DNA of 64,000 nt from Burkholderia pyrrocinia (lineage in GTDB: Bacteria; Pseudomonadota; Gammaproteobacteria; Burkholderiales; Burkholderiaceae): positions 558,001 through 622,000 of the forward strand of contig NZ_CP070979.1 of assembly GCF_018417535.1 (NCBI RefSeq), in the 5' to 3' direction. The notes beneath the pieces are model-generated. The model saw only the letters and a list, made by a program, of their open reading frames with translations, searched no databases and had not been told where the DNA came from. Shown here piece by piece: positions 17,912 to 27,417 of the stretch. Position 1 is the first letter of the stretch; each line of letters starts with the position of its first letter. A program made the position numbers and the translations under genes.

Positions 17912-20900
17912 GAAACGATCTCCTCTATATCGGCAGACACCATGTGGATGGCGACACGGCTCGACGGCGCGACCGTGCTGCCCAGGCGAACGCCGTAACT
18001 CGCGGCGTGCACGGGCGCGAGGCCGACCGTCTCCGGCGCGTCGGCGAGGCCGAGCACGGCCTGCACCTCGAGCCCGTCCTGATTGCGCGTGCGCACGACG
18101 ACTTCCGCCTCGCCGCCGTCGACCGCATACACGAGCAGCACCCCGTCGTCGAGACGACGGGTGACCGCCGCATGCGCGCCGTTCCCGTCGATCGACAGCA
18201 CGGCCTGCGACGCCGCGTCGACGTCCTCGCTGCCCGCCACCAGCACGGCGATGCTGCGCAGCCCTGCCGGCAACACGGTATCGAACCAGCCGGGGACGAT
18301 GCCCGCGTCGGTGCGTACATGGTTGTGCGCGGCGAGATCGGCCACGCTCAGTTCGGTCAGGCGCGCACGCAATGCGCGGGCGAGGTCGTAGCGCGGCGCC
18401 GCCTGCGGATGCACGCGATAACCATCGCCGATGAAGGTGTCGAATCCCGCGCGCGCGAGCCATGCGCCGGCCTCCCAGCCCACGGCCGCGTGCGGACCGA
18501 CGGCGGTGCCCTGGAGCAGCACCGTGGCCGTGCCGTCGGGCGCCGCGTGCGGCACCCCGTCGTCGAGCAGCCATTCACCGAGCAGCGCATCGTTGCCGGC
18601 GAGGCACACGGCGCGCACGGGCAGCGCCCCCTGGCGCGTGAGCGCGATGCGCTCGCGCGCATCCACCGCGCAGGCGACCACGGTGCCCTCGTTCACGCGC
18701 ATCGCGAGCCCGTCGTCCGCCCGCCGCGCGATGCCGAAGCTGTGAGCCAGCGCCGCCGGCGCCGTGGACAGCGCCACCGGATCGAAACGCCGGCCGCCTG
18801 TCGTCGGGCGCTCGACGCGGAAGCCCGCCGGCTGCGCCGCGCGCGGCGCGACCGTGGCCGGCATCCGGTAGCGGCGCAGGCCGCCGAGCAGCCGCACCGC
18901 CTCGCGCGGCGCGGCGTCGTGCGCCGGCTGCGCGGCGCCGGTGACAACCGGCGCCGGCAGGTTCCAGCCCGGCACCGCCGCCAGCGTTTCGGTCAGGCGG
19001 GCCAGCGTCGGCGGCGCCTGGAACAGCGCCCATCCCAGCGCGGCGACGATCGACAGGTTCGGGGTCGGCACGACGGGCACGCCCTGCGCCTGCACCGCGG
19101 CCAGGATGGCATTGCGGGCCGACACCACCGCCGGCTGCATGATGCTGTTCATGAGCCGCGTGAGCGCGTTGGCCTGATCCATCGGCGTGGCCGGGCTGTA
19201 GTGCGGCCCGCTGCCGAACGGCAGCCGGTTGGGCGGCAGCAGCGTGAAGCTGAACACCGCGTCGAGCGCCATCGGCCCGATCACGTTCTGCTCGATATCG
19301 GCGAAGGCCGACAGTGCGACGCCGTTCACCGTGTCGTCCAGCAGCTGGTCGCCCGACGACGATGGCGCCGCCGGATCGAAGGCCTGATTGCCCCACAGCG
19401 CCGCGGGCGCGCTGCCCATCTGCGCGCCGACGCGCACCCCGGCCACCGGCAGCGTGACCACCTTGCCGCTCGCGTCGAGCACGCTGACCTGCAACGGCGT
19501 GGTCACGTTCAACCGCGAACAGGGTTGCACGCCCATCTCCGGCCCGTTGGGCAGCGCATCGCCGCCCCAGTTCGCGACGCTCGATTGCGTGGCCGGAATC
19601 GCCGTCTCCACGCTGATCGTGAACGGCAGGCTCTGCAGCACCCAGGTGCCGTCGTCGAGCGTGGACAGCAGCCCGGCCAGCGCCTGCGTCTTGATGGGTT
19701 CCGGCGGCTCATCCGTCCCCGCCGCCAGGCGCACGCCGTCGCCCGCCATCGTCGGCGACTTCGCGGGCGGCAGGAACGCCTTGGCGAAGCCGGTCCAGTC
19801 GAGCGTCGCGGCGTCCTTGTTGCCGCCGCTGCCGATCGGGATCGTGAACGAGATGACGAACCAGTGCACCTTGCAGTAGCCGTGCACCGGCGGCCCTTCC
19901 AGGTGCAGCATGCAGCCGAGATCGATCGACAGCGTGATCGACACGCCGAGGATGGTGGTTTCGAACGCGGCGCCGACGTCCACGTAAATGTCCACCTCGA
20001 ACCAGAACGGCTGCCAGGCGATCAGGAAATCGGCCCCCGCGTTCAGCCACGCGCGCAGCGGGCCGGCGTGGAACTGCACGCGCAAGTAGCCGCCCGCCAT
20101 CACCGACGACGGCGTCAACGCGAAGTAGGCGCCGCCGGCGACGCTCACCGAGCCGGTCACCGGCCAGTTGAAGCCCAGTCGCGGCGGCGTCGGATACCAC
20201 TTGGGCGGCGAGAAGACGGGGTTGTAGCCGCCCAGCGTGACGACGAAGTCGCCGCGCCGCGGGCCGCCGTCCACCGGCAGCGGGTTGAACCACAGATACG
20301 ACGCGAAGCCGCCGGTGAGCCGGCATGCCGACGCGAACAGGAAGGAGTTCGGCGTGAGCTGGGCCTCCGCGTAGAACACGCCGTCGTCGGGCTTGAACGC
20401 GACGACGAGCCCCAGTTCCATGTAGACGATCGCCGCCGAGCGCGGCACCTTCGGCGGCAGCGCGGCCGCGGTCACGCCGACCAGGTCGATCTCGAAGCTG
20501 CGGCCGAACTTGACGAACAGCAGCGCGAACGTATCGAGCAGCTGGAACGAGCTGAAGCGCAGGCCCGCCGCCACCCAGTAGCGCCCGAGCGACGGCGCGA
20601 CCACGTTGGCGAGCACCTGCAGCGCGCTCTCCGGCGTCGGGTCGGCGCCGAACGTGTTCGGGCTGAGCGCGCCCTGCACCAGCGGAAACTGCTGGATCTC
20701 GCCCACCGCCGGAATCGTGATGTCGCGGTTGTAGCCGAAGCCGAACGCGAGCCCCTCGACGAAGAACGGCGGCGGCCCGCCGAGCGGAATGTTCAGGTTG
20801 GCGAATGCGAACAGCGACGGCGTCGTGCCGTTCGTGGTCGGGAGTTCGGCATAGGCGCCGAGCGCGACCAGCGAGAACCCGGCCGTCTTCACCACCAGTT

Positions 20901-23900
20901 GGCCGGTGTAGCTCAGCATCGGCACGGTCGTCTTGAGCAGCCCCCCGCCGATGTCGATGCCGCCGCCCTTGAAGCTCGCTTCGAGGCCGCGCAGATCGAG
21001 CCGGTAGCTGTCGAAGTTGGTCGGATCGGTGACCGGGATGCCGACGTCGAGGTCGATCACGTCGAGCTGCAGGCCCGCGAGCTTCACCGAGCCGTCGAAC
21101 AGCACGTCGAGAATCTTGGCGGCCTGCTGCCAGCCCGCGCCGATCGAGTTCACGTACAGCGGGCCGAAGCCGCGCTGCACCGGCACCACCACCTGCTGGG
21201 ACGGCTGGCCCTGGGCATCGTAGAGCTGCACCCACAGCCCGCCCTTCGCGGGCGTCGTCTGGTGGCCATAGGCCGCCGTGGCCGAGAACGCGGGGCTGGC
21301 GGGCGGATTGGCGGCATCGGGCGACGTCTCGCTGCCGCTGCCGAGCAGGTTCTGCGCGATCGGATTCGCGCCGCGGCCGCCCGCATTCGGCACGAGCGAC
21401 GGCGCGATCTGCTCGAGCAGGACGGCCCCGCCGTACTGGGTCACCACGCCGGATTGCGCGAAGTCGAAGGTCACGAGGCCGCGCGGGCCGACCGACTTCA
21501 TCTTGAAGCGCGCGAGGTTCACGAGCGGATTCGCATCGCTTCCGGCGAAATCGACGCCCACGTTGACGAGCATCAGGCGCAGCCGGTCGAAGTGCGGCGT
21601 GGTGGCGTCGACCGGCACGAACACGCCGATGCCCGGTTGCAGCTGGGTGGCGTCGAGCCCCGTCTGCGCGATCCACTCGCTGTCGGTCGCGCCCAGTTGC
21701 AGCTTGAACTGCGGCACGCTGGACTTGAGGACCAGGTCCGGCAGCTGCAGCACCATGCCGTAGTTACCGGTGGTGCCGGGCTGCGGCCCGATCCACAGCC
21801 CGCCCGTCTGGTTCAGCGTGAGCACCTTGATCCGGGTGGACAGCAGCGTGGTGAGGAGGCCGGCGAGGAATTCCTGCACCGACAGCGCGCGCAGCGCGTC
21901 GAAGCTGTTGAGCACGTACTGGGCGTTCTCCTGCAGCAGCACCTGGCTGCCGACGAGGATCTGGCCGGTGCTCGGCCCCTGGCCACCGGGGAACAGCGGG
22001 GTGCCCAGCCACTTGGTCACGACCGGCGTGTTCAGCACGACCATCGACACGTAACGCGGCACCACGTTGACGAGGATCGCCAGCGCCCACTGGCCGGCGG
22101 CCGCGGCGATCGCTGTCGCATCCGTCAGGCCGAACGGCTTCGGCAGCAGCGCGCGCGACAACGGGCTGGGCGCCGCGCCGCCGCCCATCGGATCGACGCT
22201 CAGCGTGAAGCGCATCGACGCGGTGTCGAACGCGATGTCGAGCGCGGGCCCCTGCGCCCCCTCGATGGGCGCGCACACCGACGCCTGCAGCTGGAACAGC
22301 GGCGTGCCGCTCACCGGCGTCCCGTCGGCATTGAACGGCAGGCTCAGGCCGCTACGCCCGAGGCGCAGTTTCACGAGCGGAATGGCGGGCGGATCGAGCT
22401 CGACCCACAGGCCCAGCCGCCCCGGCGTGGTGCCGGTGTCCAGCCCGGCGAGCAGCGTGACGGGCAGCTTCGGCGACGGCTGGTACGCGATCAGGTTGCC
22501 CTGTTGGGTCACACCGGCCACGACGCCATTCAGCAGGGTCGTGACCGCGCCGATCGTCTGGCCCGCGTGGGCGGTGGAGAGCCGGTCGCCGAGCCACGCC
22601 AGCGCCGCGGTGGGCACTTGCGCCGGCCCGCCCACGCTCAGCAGCCGGGTCAGCAGCGCCTTCACGTCGAGCGCGGCGCCCGCCGTGCGCAAGCGCTGCG
22701 CGAAATCGGCCGCGCCGCCGTTGGCGAGTGCATCCAGCAGCGTGCCGGTCAACTGCTCGACCAGCAACGGCACGGCTTGCTGGACCGCCGCGGTGACGAG
22801 CGTCTGCCAGCCGGGGAACGGCAACACGACGAACGCCGGCGCCTGGATGCCCGTGCCGAACGACAGCAGAAAGCCACGGTCGTAGCCGCTCACCACCGCC
22901 AGCCGCTGCGCGCCGACCTGCCCGGACACCGTCACGCCCGCGGTGAACCCGGGCTGGAACGACGGATCCAGCGACAACGCGAACTGCAGCGCATCGATGC
23001 GCGCGGCGTCCACGCTCAGGTCCAGCGGCGCGGCGAGCAATGGCTTCACCATGAAACGCTGGGTGCCGGTGTCGGCGATGAGATCGATCGCGACGTTGTA
23101 CGGCAGCCCGCTCACGCGGATGCCCTGCGCGACCGGCTCGACCCTGACGCCGGACGCCGATCCCGCGGCAGGAATCAGCGCCAGCACCTTGGCGATCTGC
23201 GCGATGTTGAGCCGACCGTCGAGCCCGACCACCGCGTCGTTGAGCAGCCAGCGCAGCGGCTGCTCGAACAGGCCGAGCGGCGATTTCAGGTACCAGCGCC
23301 CGCCCGCGTCCTGCCACGCGAGGCCGAACGCGCTGAACGCGGCCTGCGCGAGCGGATACGGATTGAGCAGCAGCGGCTCCACCACGCCGGTGACGAACGT
23401 GCCCAACGCGTAGGCCGGCGCGACCTTCGACAGGCTCGTCACGAAGCGGCCCGTATCGAACGGCCAGAACTGTACCGGCAGCGGCGCCGGCAGGCCGGTG
23501 CCGCCGAACGTCGCCCACGCGCTGAAGCTCGGCTCCGTCGCGCCGCCGCCGAGCGGATAGCCGAGCGCGGTCGCGATGCCGAGCCCGACCGGCGTCAGGC
23601 GCGCGCCGAACGCGACGTCGAGCGTTCCGGTCAGGAAGTTGAAGCTCGCGGCGCCGGACAGCGCGAGGATGCCGCCCACCATGACGGGCGCCGTCTCCGC
23701 GATCTCGAGGCTCAGCTGGTTGCCGTTCTTCACCGACAGCGTGAAGGGCCCGTAGGCGACCTGATCGAGATTGCTCTGCCACGCGCTCAGCAGCGCCGCG
23801 AGCGCGACCTTGTCGTTCCACAGCGTGGCGAACAGTCGCGGCAGCGTTTGCGCGGGCCGCGCGAGCAGCGGCAGCCACGCCGACGGGACGGGCGCGTAGC

Positions 23901-26900
23901 CCGTGTCGGCATCGGTGAGCAAGCCGAGCGCATGCCCAAGCGCGAGCAGGCTGACGGGCGTGTCCGGCGGCGTCACCCCCAGCAGCTTCCACCACAGGTC
24001 GAACAGTTGCTGGCGCGGCGTCGGACCGCCGCGCAGGCTCGCCGGCGCCTCGTCGGACAGCAGCCGCAACAGGCCCTGGCAGAGGAAATCGAGCGGATCG
24101 GACACCAGCGCGTTGAAGCCGCCGGCATTGATGCCGACGATGCGGCCGGTACTGACGTCCACCTGCATCAGGCCGAGACGCGTGAGCAGCTCCAGCACAG
24201 TCTCGAAGGTCGGGTTGGCGCCGAATTGCTGCAACACGGCGCCCACCGCGAGATTGAGCTGGCCGCCGAACGCGTCCAGCAGGTTCGGCGCGGCGCTGGT
24301 GGGCGGCAGCGACAGCGTACTCGCGGGCAGATAGCCCTTGAAGTTCACGTCGGTCAGCGTCAACAGCGGCTGCAGGACGAAGCGCCCCTGCTGCCATCCC
24401 ATGGTGCAGCCGACGGTCAGACTGCCGAGCGTGCCGATCCCCGCGGGATCATCGATCAAGAGCCCGGCCGTGCCGGTGAAGACGGCCGACAGCACCGCTG
24501 CGGGCAGCATCGGCTGGGCCGGCGCCGGGGCCTTGCCCAGCGCGTACTCGACGAGATTGCCGGCGAGCGTCACGGTGCAGGCCGTATGGCCGACCGTGGT
24601 CGCGATCCCGCGCGCGGCGCCCAGCCCGACGCTGGACGCGGCCGGATCGATCCATACGCCGAGATCGAACGGCAGCGGCAGGCCGATCGGCACCCGGAAC
24701 GGGGCGGCGTAGGTGCCGGCCCCCGTGATGTCCGGCGCGCGCGCGGCGGACGACGTGGCCCAGCCCGCGAGGCCGAGCGCGGCCCGGGCCTGGTCGGGGC
24801 TGGCGAACACGCCGGCCAGCTGCGCGTTGATGTCGCCGAGCGGATCGTTGAAATTGGCGGGCGTCAGCGTCGGCATCGACGCGGGCCAGGTCACGCCCGG
24901 CGGCATCTGCGCCGCGAGATCGGGCAGCAGGCCGAGGATACCGGTCAACGCGAGGCCGCCGCGCGTGCCGCTGCGGTATGCGGCTACGCCGAGCAGGCGG
25001 GTCAGCAGCGGCGCGAACGTCGCGGCCGCCTGCGTCACGAGATCCTGCAGCGCGCTCGCATCGGTGAACACCATGTCGGTGCCGACCGGCATCGACGTGC
25101 CGTTCACGATCACCGCCGGCTGGCCGACGCGCATGTCCCAGACCCAGCCCTGCCCGCGCGCCCAGCGCGCGGAGAACCCGCTGCCGGCGACGCGCAACTG
25201 CGCGCCGGCGACCGCGGGCGTCGTGTAGCCGTCGGGCAGCGCGAACGCGGCGGCCAGCGCGGGCAACACCTGCGCGCCGGCCAGGCCGGCGCCGCCGGCC
25301 GCGACCTCCAGCTGCAGCAGCTCCAGCGTCACCGCCAGCGTCAGCGCGGGGCCGCCCGCGATCGCGAGCGGCGGGGTCAACGCGAGACCGAGCACGAGCG
25401 TGCCCGCGAGCGTTCCGTCGGCGGCGGGCACCGCATACGCGAGCAGCGACACCGGCGTGCTCGACAGCGGCGCGAGCCACGGGTCGGCCCGCGTGCCGCT
25501 GCCCGTCACCGTCGCCGGCCCGGATTGCGCGAGCAGGCGGGCGAAGGTCTGCACGATGGCCTGGAACGCGGGCTTGCCGTCGACCTCGATCCCGCCGAAC
25601 AGCAGCTTCGCGTAATAGGCGCCCAGCGCCCCCACCGGGTCGGCATAGGATGCGGCGATGCCCTTCGCACTGAACGGCGGCACCAGCGCATCGGGCCACG
25701 CGGCCGCGCCGGTATCCGGCGGCGTCACCCCAACGATGGCCGCCGCATAGCCGCCGAAGCTGGCGGCCGTGCTGCCGAACAGCGCGGTGAACGCGCCGGC
25801 GATCAGCGAATACACCTCGGTGATCAGCTGGTCCACCAGCTTGCCGGGCTGCAGCAGGTCGAGCTGGTCGAAACTCCCGTTGGGCGTGCTCACGCCGAGC
25901 AGCTGGAAGCGCGGCAGGATCACCGGGCCGGACGCGCTCACGCCGAGGCCGATGCCCGCCACGAGCGCGTCGAACACATAGTCCTTGCCGCCGACGCTGC
26001 CGGAAAACAGCGGTGCGCCCGCCTTCGGGCCGTCGAGGCGCAGGCCGGCGTCGAAACGGATCTGCGGCGTGACGGCCAGCCGGTTCGCCGACAGCGCGAA
26101 CGCCCCCAGTTCCAGCGCGCCGCCGAAATTCAGCCGCGCCGCATTGCCGAGCGCGGTGGCCTCGGACCGCACCGACAGGCCGGGATAGAACGTGCGCAAG
26201 CCCTGCGCGTCGACGACCGTCGCGGCCGTGAAGTTCAGCGAGCCGATGCCGTCGAGATGCAGGAGCGGCAGCGCGTACGGATCGTCGCGCGTGCCGCCGC
26301 CCGTCACGTCGGCCGGCGCGCCGCCGATCAGGCCCGCCACGTAGCCGAGCCACGTGCGGCCGAGCGCCGGATCGGCGAACAGCGACGCGAACCACGTCAT
26401 GAACGGCTGGGCTGGATCGCCGCCGGACACCGCCTGCTGCACCACCGTATCCCAGCGCAGCAGCGGCAGCATCGGCGCCTGAGCGTCGCCGGGCGTCGCC
26501 CGCGGGGACAGGCCGAGCACCGGCAGCAGGTAGCGCGCCTGCGGCGCATCGCCCACCACGTCGCTCAGCGCGATCACGCCCAGCGTGGCAATGGTGCTGA
26601 TCAGTTCGATCGACGAGATCGCCTGCAGATCGGCCAGCGTATAGTCGCGCGGCTCGACGGCGGTCGGGAGCTGCAGTTGCTGCACCAGCACCGAGATGTC
26701 CACCGACGGCGCCGCCATGTCGATGCTCGCGGTGATCTTGCCGCCGCTGAACGACAGGCCGTCCTGATCGACGATCTTGCCGCCGCCCGTCGCGCCCACC
26801 GCGATGCCCACCTGCAGCGGATAGCCCGGCTGTCCGAGCGTGAGCGCGAACTCGCCCTTCCCGAGCTTCAGCAGCGGCAGCCTGCCCCACAGCGACACCT

Positions 26901-27354
26901 CCACGCTCGCGGGGCCGCTCGGCAGCGCCGACGCGGCAAACGTGCTGACGTACATCACGCCGAGGCCGAACACCTGCGCGCCGGCCGCGTCGGTCTCCGA
27001 CACCAGGTACACGCCCGTCGGCTTGCCGGTGGCCGGATTGTTGATCGGCATCCATTGGCCGAGACTGCCGGGGTTCCTGACCGGCAGGCCCAGCGCGTGG
27101 CCGCCCACCTGTCCGAGCAGTTGCACCAGCAGCGCGGCCAGATCCCCGCCGTCGTCCCGGAACGCCTTGCCGATGTTGCCCACCGGATCGGCGAACCAGT
27201 CGGCGTTCAGCGCATAGACAGGCCCGTCACCGGCGACCCTCAGCAGCCCGACCGCGAGGCCGAGCGCGGCCACGGTGGGCTCGAGGCGTTGCCCGTTGAT
27301 CAGGATGGGCGTGGTCGACGGACTCAACAGCTCGGGACTGGTTGGCTGGTTCAT
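17908..27354 (-). CDS. Giant 3148-aa protein with a DUF6603-like region
   Basis: One of the largest genes expected in such a genome, uninterrupted over 9.4 kb with consistent codon bias and a good Shine-Dalgarno (CAGGAG). The N-terminal two thirds are a long series of related beta-rich segments, alternating strands such as LPLLKLGKGEFALTLGQPG with short GAGT/DPW-like turns. About residues 2050-2550 resemble the DUF6603 domain: VAFKPDDGVFYAEAQLTPNS, GDFVVTLGGYNPVF, GGAYFALTPSSVMAGGYL and the hydrophobic WFVISFTIPIG. No signal peptide, membrane helix or secretion-signal repeat is visible. The domain's function is unknown; the amphipathic beta pattern would suit a lipid-binding or shell-forming protein, which is speculation. 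Confidence 0.85.
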   Translation of the reverse strand: MNQPTSPELLSPSTTPILINGQRLEPTVAALGLAVGLLRVAGDGPVYALNADWFADPVGNIGKAFRDDGGDLAALLVQLLGQVGGHALGLPVRNPGSLGQWMPINNPATGKPTGVYLVSETDAAGAQVFGLGVMYVSTFAASALPSGPASVEVSLWGRLPLLKLGKGEFALTLGQPGYPLQVGIAVGATGGGKIVDQDGLSFSGGKITASIDMAAPSVDISVLVQQLQLPTAVEPRDYTLADLQAISSIELISTIATLGVIALSDVVGDAPQARYLLPVLGLSPRATPGDAQAPMLPLLRWDTVVQQAVSGGDPAQPFMTWFASLFADPALGRTWLGYVAGLIGGAPADVTGGGTRDDPYALPLLHLDGIGSLNFTAATVVDAQGLRTFYPGLSVRSEATALGNAARLNFGGALELGAFALSANRLAVTPQIRFDAGLRLDGPKAGAPLFSGSVGGKDYVFDALVAGIGLGVSASGPVILPRFQLLGVSTPNGSFDQLDLLQPGKLVDQLITEVYSLIAGAFTALFGSTAASFGGYAAAIVGVTPPDTGAAAWPDALVPPFSAKGIAASYADPVGALGAYYAKLLFGGIEVDGKPAFQAIVQTFARLLAQSGPATVTGSGTRADPWLAPLSSTPVSLLAYAVPAADGTLAGTLVLGLALTPPLAIAGGPALTLAVTLELLQLEVAAGGAGLAGAQVLPALAAAFALPDGYTTPAVAGAQLRVAGSGFSARWARGQGWVWDMRVGQPAVIVNGTSMPVGTDMVFTDASALQDLVTQAAATFAPLLTRLLGVAAYRSGTRGGLALTGILGLLPDLAAQMPPGVTWPASMPTLTPANFNDPLGDINAQLAGVFASPDQARAALGLAGWATSSAARAPDITGAGTYAAPFRVPIGLPLPFDLGVWIDPAASSVGLGAARGIATTVGHTACTVTLAGNLVEYALGKAPAPAQPMLPAAVLSAVFTGTAGLLIDDPAGIGTLGSLTVGCTMGWQQGRFVLQPLLTLTDVNFKGYLPASTLSLPPTSAAPNLLDAFGGQLNLAVGAVLQQFGANPTFETVLELLTRLGLMQVDVSTGRIVGINAGGFNALVSDPLDFLCQGLLRLLSDEAPASLRGGPTPRQQLFDLWWKLLGVTPPDTPVSLLALGHALGLLTDADTGYAPVPSAWLPLLARPAQTLPRLFATLWNDKVALAALLSAWQSNLDQVAYGPFTLSVKNGNQLSLEIAETAPVMVGGILALSGAASFNFLTGTLDVAFGARLTPVGLGIATALGYPLGGGATEPSFSAWATFGGTGLPAPLPVQFWPFDTGRFVTSLSKVAPAYALGTFVTGVVEPLLLNPYPLAQAAFSAFGLAWQDAGGRWYLKSPLGLFEQPLRWLLNDAVVGLDGRLNIAQIAKVLALIPAAGSASGVRVEPVAQGIRVSGLPYNVAIDLIADTGTQRFMVKPLLAAPLDLSVDAARIDALQFALSLDPSFQPGFTAGVTVSGQVGAQRLAVVSGYDRGFLLSFGTGIQAPAFVVLPFPGWQTLVTAAVQQAVPLLVEQLTGTLLDALANGGAADFAQRLRTAGAALDVKALLTRLLSVGGPAQVPTAALAWLGDRLSTAHAGQTIGAVTTLLNGVVAGVTQQGNLIAYQPSPKLPVTLLAGLDTGTTPGRLGLWVELDPPAIPLVKLRLGRSGLSLPFNADGTPVSGTPLFQLQASVCAPIEGAQGPALDIAFDTASMRFTLSVDPMGGGAAPSPLSRALLPKPFGLTDATAIAAAAGQWALAILVNVVPRYVSMVVLNTPVVTKWLGTPLFPGGQGPSTGQILVGSQVLLQENAQYVLNSFDALRALSVQEFLAGLLTTLLSTRIKVLTLNQTGGLWIGPQPGTTGNYGMVLQLPDLVLKSSVPQFKLQLGATDSEWIAQTGLDATQLQPGIGVFVPVDATTPHFDRLRLMLVNVGVDFAGSDANPLVNLARFKMKSVGPRGLVTFDFAQSGVVTQYGGAVLLEQIAPSLVPNAGGRGANPIAQNLLGSGSETSPDAANPPASPAFSATAAYGHQTTPAKGGLWVQLYDAQGQPSQQVVVPVQRGFGPLYVNSIGAGWQQAAKILDVLFDGSVKLAGLQLDVIDLDVGIPVTDPTNFDSYRLDLRGLEASFKGGGIDIGGGLLKTTVPMLSYTGQLVVKTAGFSLVALGAYAELPTTNGTTPSLFAFANLNIPLGGPPPFFVEGLAFGFGYNRDITIPAVGEIQQFPLVQGALSPNTFGADPTPESALQVLANVVAPSLGRYWVAAGLRFSSFQLLDTFALLFVKFGRSFEIDLVGVTAAALPPKVPRSAAIVYMELGLVVAFKPDDGVFYAEAQLTPNSFLFASACRLTGGFASYLWFNPLPVDGGPRRGDFVVTLGGYNPVFSPPKWYPTPPRLGFNWPVTGSVSVAGGAYFALTPSSVMAGGYLRVQFHAGPLRAWLNAGADFLIAWQPFWFEVDIYVDVGAAFETTILGVSITLSIDLGCMLHLEGPPVHGYCKVHWFVISFTIPIGSGGNKDAATLDWTGFAKAFLPPAKSPTMAGDGVRLAAGTDEPPEPIKTQALAGLLSTLDDGTWVLQSLPFTISVETAIPATQSSVANWGGDALPNGPEMGVQPCSRLNVTTPLQVSVLDASGKVVTLPVAGVRVGAQMGSAPAALWGNQAFDPAAPSSSGDQLLDDTVNGVALSAFADIEQNVIGPMALDAVFSFTLLPPNRLPFGSGPHYSPATPMDQANALTRLMNSIMQPAVVSARNAILAAVQAQGVPVVPTPNLSIVAALGWALFQAPPTLARLTETLAAVPGWNLPAPVVTGAAQPAHDAAPREAVRLLGGLRRYRMPATVAPRAAQPAGFRVERPTTGGRRFDPVALSTAPAALAHSFGIARRADDGLAMRVNEGTVVACAVDARERIALTRQGALPVRAVCLAGNDALLGEWLLDDGVPHAAPDGTATVLLQGTAVGPHAAVGWEAGAWLARAGFDTFIGDGYRVHPQAAPRYDLARALRARLTELSVADLAAHNHVRTDAGIVPGWFDTVLPAGLRSIAVLVAGSEDVDAASQAVLSIDGNGAHAAVTRRLDDGVLLVYAVDGGEAEVVVRTRNQDGLEVQAVLGLADAPETVGLAPVHAASYGVRLGSTVAPSSRVAIHMVSADIEEIVS

Positions 27355-27417
27355 GCCGCTGGACTCCTGTACGAAGGAACGCCGCGAATGCGCCGCCCCG
27401 TTGGGTGTGAAGCCGCG

